Source of the DNA: Antedon mediterranea
Lineage: Eukaryota; Echinodermata; Crinoidea; Comatulida; Antedonidae
Direction of reading: 5' to 3'
Assembly: GCF_964355755.1 (NCBI RefSeq)
Contig: NC_092678.1
Location: forward strand, 18,510,922-18,574,921
DNA: 64,000 nucleotides
How positions within the stretch are numbered: the stretch's first letter is position 1; every line of letters starts with the position of its first letter. Position numbers and translations under genes: made by a program. Positions 34,086 through 45,374 of the stretch are shown here, piece after piece. The notes beneath the pieces were generated by a model. That model did not search any database, was not told the origin of the DNA, and saw nothing but the letters and a program-made list of their open reading frames with translations.

Positions 34086-34273
34086 CTAAAGCGTGGTTCC
34101 CACTAGCGACACAACACAAGGACGTAACGCAACGCAAGTGAATTGACCAATCACAAGCGATGGCTTATTCGCTTGTGATTGCTAACTGTCTATAACTTCG
34201 CTTGTTATTGGTTAAAACGCTTGCGTTGCGTTTACGTCCTTGCGTTACGTTCTAGTGGAAACCAAGCTTTACA
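34086..34273. repeat. MITE-like family A, short subtype, near complete
   Basis: 'taaagcgtggttcccactag' to 'gttctagtggaaaccaagct', with the internal 'gaattgaccaatcacaagcg' and 'cttgttattggttaaaacgc'. Very similar to 15161-15327. Confidence 0.75.
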
Positions 34274-34550
34274 GCGATGGATCATTTTAATAGCTGCGCC
34301 ACGGCGAACTAGCCGGCCTACATGCCTAATAATACTAGTAGGCCTACCAGCTAGATGTGACCATTGGGCCTATTTATTTCGTAATTAAAAAAGTCGTTGC
34401 TTCATTCATATATAAACTTTATGAATTATAATTAAATGACTAGTTTTAATTTTTATGATTTTTCAAGTACAAAATAAAAGATTTCATATAACGCATTTAT
34501 ACTGTACATAACATCATGCAGCAATCGTATACAAGTTGATTTGTTGACAG

Positions 34551-34762
34551 CAAAAAAAAAACCAGAACTGTTCGGGAGAAGTCTGTGTCGCAACGCTACG
34601 CTATTCATTTTCGTACATTTCTTGAAATACGCAAGCTGATTCTTATCAATATCATAATAATTATTTTAACGCGTGGTGTAATTATTAATTCATGTATGGA
34701 ATGGCCTAGGCCAAGTTTCATCCATCGCTCTCTCCCCAGCGTGACGACTAACTAGGCCACAG
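34551..34762 (+). repeat. Direct duplication, copy 1
   Basis: The block from 'aaaccagaactgttcgggag' through 'cttgaaatacgcaagctgat' to 'gacgactaactaggcc' is repeated nearly identically at 34980-35195, with a few substitutions and small indels. The high identity suggests a recent duplication. Confidence 0.85.
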
Positions 34763-34849
34763 AAAAGATATCTTTGGCTACGCAGTACATCCCTAGTTAA
34801 CACTCCGACTCTCGGGTAATGTGGTGCGTGGTCTGTGGCACTAGTGCAA

Positions 34850-34979
34850 GCTATAATTATTCCGCACGACGGCTGCTGTCAACAAATTTCGCCGTGGCGC
34901 AGCTATTAAAATGATCCATCGCTGTAAAACTTGGTTCCCACTAGAACGTAAAGCTAGGACGTAAACGCAACGCAAGCGG
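34850..34979 (-). repeat. Inverted copy of family A end and flank
   Basis: 'tcgccgtggcgcagctatta' followed by 'aaatgatccatcgctgtaaa' and 'acttggttcccactagaacg' is the inverse of the flank of the family A copy at about 34240-34312. A piece of that locus has therefore been copied in reverse between the two direct duplicates. Confidence 0.75.
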
Positions 34980-35195
34980 AAAAAAAAACCAGAACTGTTC
35001 GGGAGAAGTCCGTGTCGCAACGCTACGCTATTCATTTTCGTACATTTCTTGAAATACGCAAGCTGATTCTTATCAATATCATAATAATTATTTTAACGCG
35101 TGGCGTAATTATTAATTCATGTATGGCCTAGGCCAAGTTTCATCCATCGCTCTCTCCCCCGCGCGACGACTAACTAGGCCTAGGCCACAATTTAT
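34980..35195 (+). repeat. Direct duplication, copy 2
   Basis: Second copy of the 34551-34762 block. Copies 1 and 2 differ mainly at 'gtctgtgtcg' against 'gtccgtgtcg' and around 'tatggaatggcctagg'. Confidence 0.85.
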
Positions 35196-36220
35196 TCAAT
35201 TCAATATTAAAGTTAAGAACTATAAATACCAACCTTTTGTATATAAAAATATTGATCATCCATTAGATTTTTCTCGTTTAATTCACATAGAAAAGATTAT
35301 AGGCCTACATGTACTTCATTATTTTGTACTCAAGCTAGGCATAGGCCTAAAAGGGCCTTACCTTAGCTAGGCCTACAATCTGAAATAAAGAAAGCGAGTA
35401 AGTTTAACAAATAGCCGTCCTAGGCTAGCATGTGTTTGTATACTATAATACTAATAATAGCATTAGCAGCTACTGTAGAAAGCCTAGCAGAAAGCTAGCT
35501 AGGCCTAGGGCCTAGGCTAGGCCAACTAATTATATATTGTTATAGGCCTAGGCCTATTTATGTATACTTTTGGATAAATAAAGAAAGTATTGAACTAAAG
35601 GCCTAATAGTACATACCATTTTATAACCATAATAAGTACAGTACTGTAGTTATCCTTGGCAAGGCAAATGTTTGCCATTGACAGGCATGATACTAAATGC
35701 TTCCACTAGCTAGGCCTAGTGAGTGAATTCAGTTCATCAGTTTGGCAGCCTGCCTAGCCTACCTATTATAGCCTAGCTAGCTCTGCATGTGAGTGTGGCC
35801 TACTAGACTAGAGGCTAGCTATTGATAAGGGTAAAATAGTCAAGCTTATAAATTAGTAGATTACAAATAAAAAAGATTGTTTTCCTACCTGAAAACATAC
35901 TTATTTGACAATTTCAATGATGAGCCTTTTTTTTTCTACACACCACTACTACTGTAGGCCTAGCCTACGTCGAAGTAACTGAAATTACTGACACCAGTTT
36001 CAAAATTTTATCAAAACGAAACTAACCAATGACAAGCTCGTAGGCCTATCTATTCTTATGAAATTTGATCTTGCATGAAAGGATCATTCAATTTTCAACA
36101 CAACTTCTAGAACATTTTTGTATTATACAGAGACAATAATATTTGCCAATCTAAAATTCCTAAATAACCAATAATCATTTGTTTTACAATAAAGGATGAT
36201 AAAATAAACCGCCAACTGAA
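35196..36220. other. TAGGCCTA-rich stretch inside the 7-kb element
   Basis: Dense AGGCCT, CTAG and palindromic 'taggcctaggccta'-type words, especially 35330-35570 and 35700-35830. No exon seen. Confidence 0.45.
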
Positions 36221-36409
36221 ATCTAATGTTAATTTAACGTTGAAACATCAATGGCAACGCACTTAAACACATATTATTTAATATTAAACGTTAAAAACAT
36301 GTCATTTTAACCAAAGTATTAAATAGAATTTATCTTTAATTTAACGTTTAATTAACATTGAAAAACAAAAATAATAATTGTTTGAAAAAACAACATAATT
36401 TCAAGAGTT

Positions 36410-38760
36410 TTTCAACGTTGAAAACATGTCATTTGAAAATGACAATTGGATTTCAACGTTAAAATAACGTTGGAATAACATTGAAAAACAAAAATAATAA
36501 TTGTTTGAAAAAAATTACTAGTTAGAAATACAATGTTATTTCAACGTTGGATCAAAATTGATAAATTAACGTAAATTACTAGTTAGAAAGACAATGTTAT
36601 TTCAACGTTGGAGCACCATTGATAAATTAACGTAAATTTCTTATTAAAAATACAATGTTATTTCAACGTTGGACCAACATTGATAAATTAACGTAAATTA
36701 CTAGTTAGAAATACAATGTTATTTCAACGTTGGATCAACATTGATAAATTAACGTAAATTTCTAGTTAAAAATACAATGTTATTGCAACGTTGGATCAAC
36801 ATTGATAAATTAACGTAAATTTCTTGTTAAAAATACAATGTTATTTCAACGTTGGATCAACATTGATAAATTAACGTAAATTTTTAGATATAAAGACAAT
36901 GTTATTTCAACGTTGTATAAACATTGATAAATTAACGTAAATTACTAGTTAAAAATACAATGTTATTTCAACGTTGGATCAACATTGATAAATTAACGTA
37001 AATTACTAGTTAGAAAGACAATGTTATTTCAACGTTGGATCAACCTTAATAAATTAACGTAAATTTCTAGTTAAAAATACAATGTTATTTCAACGTTGGA
37101 TCAACATTAATAAATTAACGTAAATTTCTAGTTAAAAATACAATGTTATTTCAACGTTGGATCAACATTGATAAATTAACGTAAATTACTAGTTAAAAAT
37201 ACAATGTTATTTCAACGTTGGATCAACATTGATAAATTAACGTAAATTACTAGTTAAAAATACAATGTTATTTCAACGTTGGATCAACATTGATAAATTA
37301 ACGTAAATTTCTAGTTAAAAATACAATGTGATTTTAACGTTGGATCAACATTGATGAATTAACGTAAATTACTAGTTAAAAATACAATGTTATTTCAACG
37401 TTGGATCAACATTGATAAATTAACGTAAATTTCTAGTTAAAAATACAATGTGATTTTAACGTTGGATCAACATTGATAAATTAACGTAAATTACTAGTTA
37501 GAAAGACAATGTTATTTCAACGTTGGATCAACATTAATAAATTAACGTAAATTTCTAGTTAAAAATAAAATGTTATTTCAACGTTGGATCAACATTGATA
37601 AATTAACATAAATTACTAGTTAAAAATACAATGTTATTTCAACGTTGGATCAACATTGATAAATTAACGTAAATTACTAGTTAAAAATACAATGTTATTT
37701 CAACGTTGGATCAACATTAATAAATTAACGTAAATTTCTAGTTAAAAATACAATGTGATTTTAACGTTGGATCAACATTGATAAATTAACGTAAATTACT
37801 AGTTAGAAAGACAATGTTATTTCAACGTTGGATCAACATTGATAAATTAACGTAAATTACTAGTTAGAAAGACAATGTTATTTCAACGTTGGATCAACAT
37901 TGATAATAAAATGAAAATTTCTAGTTAGAAATACAATGTTATTTCAACGTTGGATCAACATTGATAAATTAACCTAAATTTCTAGTTAGAAAGACAATGT
38001 TATTTCAACGTTGGATCAACATTGATAATAAAACGTAAATTTCTAGTTAAAAATACAATGTTATTTCAACGTTGGATCAACATTGATAAATTAACGTAAA
38101 TTTCTAGTTAAAAATACAAGGTTATTTCAACGTTGGATCAACATTGATAAATTAACGTAAATTTCTAGTTAAAAATACAATGTGATTTTAACGTTGGATC
38201 AACATTGATAAATTAACGTAAATTTCTAGTTAGAAAGACAATGTTATTTCAACGTTAACTCAACATTGATAAATTAACGTAAATTACTAGTTAGAAGGAC
38301 AATGTTATTTCAACGTTGGATCAACATTGATAAATTAACGTAAATTTCTAGTTAAAAACACAATGTTATTTCAACGTTGAATCAACATTTATAAATTAAC
38401 GTAAAACATTTGTTAGAAAAACAATGTTATTTCAACGTTGGATCAACATTGATAAATTAACGAAAAACATTTGTTAGAAAGACGATGTTATTTCAACGTT
38501 AAATCAACATTTATAAATTAACGTAAATTACTAGTTAAAAAGACAATGTTATTTCAACGTTTGATTAACATTGATAAATGAACATAAACATTCTATTGAA
38601 AAGAAAATGTTATTTCAACGTTGATTCAATGTTTATTAATAAACGTAAAAAATATAGTTAGGGAAAAAATGTTATTTCAACGTTGATTCAACGTTTGAAA
38701 TACGCTGACAACATGATTTCAACAAATCAACTATATTTCAACGTTGATTCAACGTTGAAA
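36410..38760. repeat. ~61-bp CAACGTT satellite array, right
   Basis: Roughly 35 units of 'acaatgttatttcaacgttg' / 'gatcaacattgataaattaa' / 'cgtaaattactagttaaaaa' / 't'. Recurrent unit variants ('tacta' or 'ttcta', 'gatttt' for 'tatttc') alternate in blocks, which suggests amplification of multi-unit segments. Units become longer and more diverged towards the right end. Confidence 0.92.
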
Positions 38761-38783
38761 TTATGTTCTGTGCCCACTGGGTA

Positions 38784-40270
38784 CGTTTTGATAATAAAAG
38801 AAGGTCTGTATAATTGATCAAAGACAAACTATTGTGTCAAAACAAATAATAAATGAAGGAAATATTATTTCAAATAATCATTAAAAATCACATTTGTATT
38901 GTTACTTTGAGCCGCGCCTCTCCGTCTATGGAGTGCGACCGCCGCCAGAATTGTTGAGGTATACAGTATTACGAAATATAACAATGATTTGAGGAATTTC
39001 TACAAATTGATCGATGTGCATTGTCATTATAGTTTCATAACAACGTTGGTTCGTCGAGCCTGCACATACAAAGTTCAGAAAGCAGACGATTAAACAATCA
39101 AAATCTTCTAGTCATACATATCTCTTTACGTTTTCATTTGCACGTTCGACAAACCCAACGTCACATCATGATTAAACGAATAGGAGGCTCCAAAGTCCAT
39201 TTCTCTAGTGTTAAACCTATCATTAATGCATATGCCTAAGTTGTGTCTTGTTCATTCATCAGTTCACTTCCTGAGTAGGCCTATAAGCGTTAAATAGTAG
39301 TCGTAGGCCTAAACAAGTGCGAATGAATCTCCATCATGGAAAATTGATTAATTCAAATTCTATTCCCTAACGCAACAGTCTTTCCCCCGATATATCTTAC
39401 ACTGAACTGACCTCTTTGAACAAAGATAATATTTTGTCGATAAAATGACGATAAACAAACAAGGTATATCAAGCCACGTTAACAACATAAGTAGTGAGTA
39501 AATATATACAGATGTTATCCATCAAATCCGGTATGCTTACTCCGGATGTTCTCAGTTATGAGGATACATGTTTATCCTCTATAATCATTAATGTTGGCAC
39601 ACAGTAACATTGTTACCACAAGTGGAAAATGGACTGACACAGTTTAACAATCAAGGTATGGTACATCTATAACTAAGTAACTTGTATCTTATTCAACACT
39701 GGGTTATATTAACTACGGTATATACAAGGTTAGTTAACGTCAACCTACTAGTAGGTTGCGGTACCGGTATCAAATGTATTCCGGTCCCACTAAACTCTCT
39801 AAAAACCTCTCCAAAGTCGCTATAGGTTTAAGCATATAGAGGCCGAGGCCTAACCCAAATCCAAATGGAATAGATTTTTCACTATATGATACATTAATTT
39901 TCAACACTCCTTGATATTTCAGCTCAGCCTAGAGATAGTGAGGAATTCTTTCAGAATTCTGACACGATTCGGTACTCTAATGTATTAATTGTTATATAAT
40001 AGTTACGGTACTACTCTACTGATATTCTCATAAACAAATTAAATCAGAAAGCAGAAATGGAATAGTAAATTAGTAGAAGTTCAATGTTTAATTCTGTGTT
40101 TGCTACCCCAAAGAAAAAGTTTTCGAAAAAAAATAAAATATTTTTATATACTAGGCCACCACAAAATTATCTTATAAAACGATAAACACTATTACTTTTA
40201 TTATTAAAGTAACAAGTAAACGATTTATACATATAACAGTTTAATTCTTCAATACAGAAACACAGTTAGT
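38784..40270 (+). other. Upstream region of PPxY gene 3
   Basis: Non-repetitive after the mobile element. 'gtgcgaccgccgccagaa' at about 38932-38949 resembles 'gtgcgccgccgccagaacc' at about 27263-27281 upstream of PPxY gene 1, a possible shared promoter or 5' exon element. No TATA box is obvious. Confidence 0.35.
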
Positions 40271-41057
40271 ATGGCAGACTTTGTCATTTACATATTTCCC
40301 GCCATTGGAATTATGGCACTGGTGATAAGCTGTTGCTGTTCGTATGCTTCTAAAGGGAGTTCAGACATTGGCAGCGAATTAAGTAAGTAGGCCTAAATAC
40401 CATCTTAAACTTGGTTCACACTAGAAAGCAACGCAAGCGAATTGACCAATGACAAGCAACAGTTCGAATAATTCATCGCTTGTGTTTGGTCAAATTACCA
40501 GTAGTAGGCCTACTAGACATTTGGATAGATTGAATCTCTTAAGCTTGGTTTCCACTAGAAATTCATCGAAGGACGTAGAAGCAATGCAAGTGATTTTACC
40601 AATGACATGCCACCGTTCGAATAATCCATCGCTTGTAATTGGTCAAATCACTTATTGGTCAAATCACGTCCTTGCGTTACCTCTCTAGTAACCACAGCAC
40701 ATAGTTAGTCAGTAGTTTTTATCTGTAATTTTTTAGACTATCAGTTTTGTTGCGATTTATTTTTTCTTAATTTTTTTGTATCTTCTTCTTGCAGGTGACA
40801 ATGATTCTGAATTAGAAAACGGATTTACAGATTTTCATTTTCCACCACGAATAGCGTCACCAGACCCATCTACGTTTATAGTCCCACCGTCTTATGAAAT
40901 TGCCATGACGTTACGACAAGACAGTGAACAGTCTAAACTGACGACTCCGTTGTCTCCTCCACCAACCTACGAAATGGTAGTATTTGACCGTCTGATGGTA
41001 GGCCTACCAATGCTCACGCCTGAAGATCTAGGAGTAGTGACGTTTCCAGTAACGTAA
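40271..41057 (+). CDS. Small membrane protein with two PPxY motifs (PPxY gene 3)
   Basis: Coding exons 40271-40382 and 40795-41057 are joined across a 412-bp phase-1 intron (TTAA|gtaagt ... cttcttgcag|GTGAC), giving 124 residues. Exon 1 is 112 nt, exactly as long as exon 1 of gene 1. MADFVIYIFPAIGIMALVIS is the membrane segment. CCC at 21-23 just inside it is a possible palmitoylation site. The tail holds VPPSYEI (PPSY at 68-71) and PPPTYEM (PPTY at 93-96) plus a hydrophobic C-terminus ending FPVT. The TM, intron phase and paired PPxY plan matches the genes at 27442 and 29873. Family A repeats fill much of the intron. Role as for gene 1: WW-domain adaptor, by inference. Confidence 0.8.
40404..40505. 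repeat. MITE-like family A fragment in PPxY3 intron
   Basis: 'taaacttggttcacactaga', 'gcgaattgaccaatgacaag' and 'cttgtgtttggtcaaatta' identify a truncated short-subtype copy. Confidence 0.6.
40541..40697. repeat. MITE-like family A copy in PPxY3 intron
   Basis: Opens 'ttaagcttggtttccactag', contains 'gattttaccaatgacatgcc' and 'cttgtaattggtcaaatcac', and closes with the diverged 'cctctctagtaaccacagc'. It ends about 100 bp before the exon 2 acceptor. Confidence 0.65.
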
Positions 41058-41441
41058 AGGAACACTGTATTGGATTGAAGTATTTCTTTGTGGTTTTGAG
41101 AACAAAGATGGTTTGATACAGTATGAAAGATTTCAGTTACATTTTTTTTTTGCGATTCATGTTATATTTATGATACGATCTTCTGATAGTGTATGTTGCC
41201 AGCTTTATTATGCCGTCGACTTGTAAGTGTAACGTGCTAGAGAAAAAGAAGTTAGCTTAATTCAGACGTTAATAACAATGATGACGACACCTGTTACAAG
41301 CGTACTGGTGGCATTATTTTTTTCCTATGAGGTTAAGGAGGAAATCAGGAATAATTCATTACAGTACCTTAATTATTTTATATTATAAAGAATTGCAAAC
41401 TAGCTGAAATACTTCCTAAATATACTAAACCTAACCCTCTA

Positions 41442-41447
41442 AATAAA
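41442..41447 (+). terminator. Candidate polyadenylation signal of PPxY gene 3
   Basis: AATAAA in 'ccctctaaataaaaaacg', about 390 bases after the stop. It is the first clear hexamer downstream. Confidence 0.3.
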
Positions 41448-42004
41448 AAACGTTCTTGAAAGACCTCTAACCGAGAGCTCCATTGTAATAGGTTAAAATA
41501 TTTACCACTAGTCCAAACATTTCGGTTGGCAAACGCTGTTTACACAAATTATTTAATCTCTCTGCATTCTTTAGCGCCCTCTATAATGTCCCGTGTTATG
41601 TCATAATTATTCTAATGAACTATTCATGATTTCTGCCTTAACCTCATAGGGGAAAAAATAATGCGTATCGGCGTTCACTGACCATCCATACCAACAGCGT
41701 GAACACTGTTTACGCGCTTACGTAGTTTACATTACGTAACTATTCTTAAAAATTAATCGTGTATTTATGTTTTTATACATTGTGCAATAGTCGTTTAAAA
41801 ATAAATGTTAAATTAATTAGTACAAGTTTATGGTGTTTATGTTTTTCTGCGTGTGTACTTATAGATTCATATCAAAATGACGTCACCAACGCAGACAACA
41901 TAATTAAAAATGCAGCACTAGTACCAGCTTGGTTTTATAATTTCCCATCCGGAAATAAGGAAATACATGTAATGGTTTCTAAAAATATTAATTTAAAGAT
42001 ATAT
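41448..42004. other. No gene seen
   Basis: Open frames here lack splice or composition support. 'tttcctatgaggttaaggag' (41324) and 'cttaacctcataggggaaaa' (41637) form an inverted pair about 300 bp apart, suggesting the ends of a small element at about 41315-41660. Confidence 0.4.
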
Positions 42005-42330
42005 TATGAAAAACAAAACAAAACATGAAAAATGAAGATTAATAAAATTAAATTTTTAATAGGCCATTTTGTAGTTTTAATAACATGATTTCCGCACAAA
42101 AAAACGAAAAAAAAAAAATGTTTTCACTTATAAAAGACAAAAAAAAAACATAAATTCAATTTGACTATTTATTTCTTTGGATTACAGTTTTTCAGGTAAA
42201 TGATATATATTTTTTTTGATCAACATTTTTGTCAAAGTCAATAACTATTATAGAACATCAAAATAGTATACTATATTCAACAACAAAAAAAAAAAAAAAA
42301 AAAAGATTCAGAGATACAATATCTTGTATG
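42005..42330 (+). repeat. MITE-like family C copy
   Basis: 'catgaaaaatgaagattaat', 'ttttgtagttttaataacat', 'acttataaaagacaaaaaaa', 'tttttcaggtaaatga' and 'tttgtcaaagtcaata' occur in family order. The right end is degraded ('atacaatatctt'). Confidence 0.6.
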
Positions 42331-42604
42331 TTTTTTAAACAATTGTAGGTACGTGTCGATTGAACCGTTTACTAATCTCATTCACCTGTTTATGTAGCGT
42401 ATTAGTATTAATGTCACGTGTCATTTAGTGGATGATATGGATCATATATTTTAAAACATCACTTGAAATGTCAGTGTTACGTTTACTGAGACGCCTAATG
42501 AGAGACATCACGTTGCGGGGGTATAATTTCAGTTATAAAACCACTGAATCATATATTTCTAATTCATCATGTTTAGTTAATTGAACTAACAAACATAATA
42601 ACAG

Positions 42605-43095
42605 TAAGTGAACGATTATCCTCGTTTCCATAGTTTACATTATGCAAATAAACGTCAGTGGTTTTACACCTGGGCTTGTTTGTATTATGCAAATGAACAA
42701 TTTTACGTTAATGACAATGGTTTTACAGCTGGGCTTGTTTTTATTATGCAAATGAACAATTTTACGTTAATGACAATGGTTTTACAGCTGGGCTTGTTTT
42801 TATTATGCAAATGAACAATTTTACGTTAATGACAATGGTTTTACAGCTGGGCTTGATTCTATATGCAAATGAATAATTTAACGTTAATGACAATGGTTTT
42901 ACAGCTGGGCTTGTTTTTATATGCAAATTAATAATTTTACGTTAAACGTCAATGGTTTTACAGCTGGGCTTGTTTTTATATGCAAATGAATCATGTTACG
43001 TTAACGTCAATGTTTTTACAGCTGGGCTTGCTTTTATATGCAAATGAATCATTCTAAGTTTGTGTTACAGGTGGGGTAGTTTCATATGCAAATGA
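42605..43095. repeat. ~60-bp tandem array with ATGCAAAT octamer and CAGCTG E-box
   Basis: Seven to eight units of 'tatgcaaatgaacaatttta' / 'cgttaatgacaatggtttta' / 'cagctgggcttgtttttat'. Nearly every unit keeps ATGCAAAT (POU octamer), an ACAATGG Sox-like word and CAGCTG (E-box), while the linker varies. Open frames through it follow from the repeat. Confidence 0.85.
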
Positions 43096-45370
43096 GTTAT
43101 GTTTATTTCGGTGGAAATCGAGAGCTTTATAAGTTGATTTAATTGACAATAATATATTTGTACATTCATTTGTGTATTTGTCAAACTATTGCACCCTAAA
43201 TCATGTTGATCGATCCCAGTTCAGAAATTTACATGTAAATGATTGCTTTCTAATTTGGTGAGTAAAACATCAGTTTTATTGTACTCTATTATGTATTATT
43301 TTTCGTAAACGAAATCCACAATTCCGTACATCGAGTTTTGGCTACTTGGTAGAATTCATCGATGTTAAAATTATTGCGCATTAAGTATCAATCGTTTTTC
43401 CATTCCAAAACCTCTCATAATGTTTCTATTTTACTACGCGACAGGTTTGTTTAAAAATAACATTATTCTTTATTCATTTAGTCTTATATCATTATTCTGT
43501 TAGTGTTAAAAAAAACATTACTAAATATTTAATTTTGCAACTTTGATATTAAAAAAAATAATGTCCTTACAATACTTACATTGTATGAATTAAAACTGTG
43601 ATATATGTTAAGTCTGTGTTTGTCAATGGCGTAACCAATACATGGAATAGATGGACATTCGTAATAGTTCTTTGATCTTATGTCTGGCTGCGATAAAAAC
43701 CGCGAATGGATGGAAATACATTCATTTTTCCAACGTGTTTCCAATGTTGGCTGTCAACTGAACATTATGTTGTATAACAAATGTGTTTTTTAAAAATTAA
43801 AGTATATATCCGATCAAGTGGTTACCATTTGAATAACACTATAAGTTAATGAATAGTTGGGTGATTTATAAATAATGTACAACGTTGTTTTTGGGTATAG
43901 TAACAATTGTGCTAAAGTTGAATATGGACTACAATTGGCGCCATAATTCAGGTCATGTTTTTTATTCAAAGCACTCATCCACTTATGTATCTGCAGATGA
44001 CCTATGGTATGTAAATATGTATCATTTGGTCACAAAAGTTCCACATGTGATACATATGTGACACCGTATTACAGAATGTGCATATATACTGGATGAACAG
44101 TAATAGATGAGGCAAACGAAGAAATGTGTCGTTAGAGTACATGTTGTCTGTATAATTTATCTTTGCACATATAATATTGTGTTTTTATAGTTTTCCGTTA
44201 TGCTAGGGTTTAATTAGCATTAAGCCAAACCACAGATTTATTGTGTAATTGCGGAATAGTATTAATTATTCATTCTAAAATTAAACTGAAAGTTTGGTCA
44301 TCACACTGTATGCTGATAAATTGGATAAAATAATTACTGCTATATATTTTAAATGGAGTCCTTACATTGATTTTACTGAATTTTCGCTTGTAGTTGTCGC
44401 CACATCCTTGATAGGAGAGCTCTCTGCAGATGTTCGTAGTGATAATTCAATTCGCGTATTACCATCAATTTGTTGTTTATATAGACAGATAATTACAACG
44501 TTTCTGTTCTTATCTCCACTGAAACGTATCGACAACGTTGAATATACAGTGTCATGTGACAGTTATGTTTGGAGGCAGGTTGGTGAATCGATTTAAGATC
44601 TGCCAGCCTTTAAGTTTTACAAGATTTACGGATACACCGCGTATCGATCGCAGGAAATTAGGTCGTGTACGCGCACCGGATGCGCAGACAATAATGAAAA
44701 GAAACCTTAAATATATACTCTACGCTGAGTTCTAGCCTTAACAGTGAAGTGTAGTTCCGGCGTCTTCGATGAGTGATTTCTCTACATAAATAAAAGAACG
44801 AAAAATAAAACAAGAAAGAAATATTTCAATTAATTAAACTTCGTTGTGTTCCAGGTGGCTGTGAAATCATTAAATAGTCATTGAGTTGAAGGCTAAATTC
44901 GAAATAATTGATTTTATATTATGATGATTAGGATTTAAAACTTAATGCAGGTCAAAAGAAATTATAAAATTATTGATATAAATCCAAAGGCAAATTATTT
45001 AAAAATTGACAATGTTGTGGGTATCAGTAGCTAGATCTCAATGGATATACAACATTATAATAAGCAACAAGCTAAGTCAAAACGGCCAGAAAGTGCTACG
45101 CTTTTGGAAATCGCTACTACTTCGTTAGGCCTTATTATAACTATTTTTGATTCGCATTTTAAGTTTAAAATAATGGAATTATTTCATATTCCATAAGACA
45201 AAATATATAAATAACTTACTAATCTAAAATTCCTTCACTTGCACTAATGAAGGGCTAGTGTTGCCCGAAAGCTCTGCTAACTTTTCTGGCTATTTTACTG
45301 TTAGCTTTCCGCTTTTTTTTGTATCTCCATTGAGACCCAGTTACTGATAAATTGAAATTTAAATATATAT
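43096..45370. other. No gene seen
   Basis: AT-rich DNA. The region 44290-44740 has longer open frames and more CpG ('cgtatcgatcgcagg', 'cgtgtacgcgcaccggatgc') but no splice sites or protein features I can support. Confidence 0.35.
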
Positions 45371-45374
45371 TTAT

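Larger units (their letters stand above)
31800..38781. mobile_element. ~7 kb element with CCCAGTGGGCA inverted ends and CAACGTTG satellites
   Basis: The left end CCCAGTGGGCA at 31800-31810 is the exact inverse of TGCCCACTGGG at 38771-38781, and both are flanked outside by TA, consistent with a TA target duplication. Both ends run directly into satellite DNA built on the palindrome CAACGTTG. The centre (about 32870-36220) is ordinary sequence containing other repeats and shows no transposase frame, so the unit is non-autonomous. Alternatively, two separate elements of one family lie facing each other. It separates PPxY genes 2 and 3. The combination of TGCCCACTGGG ends and CAACGTTG arrays is, as far as I recall, common in non-autonomous elements of several animal genomes; I could not verify this. 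Confidence 0.65.

Noticed and set aside
34179-35035. Two frames sharing a RLRCVYVLALRSSGNQ peptide in opposite orientations
   Set aside because: Both are translations of family A MITE copies and their inverted flank, not paralogous genes.
42608-42814. Repetitive 68-codon frame with MNNFTLMTMVLQLGLFLLCK-type segments
   Set aside because: A product of the 60-bp array; it ends where a unit loses one base.
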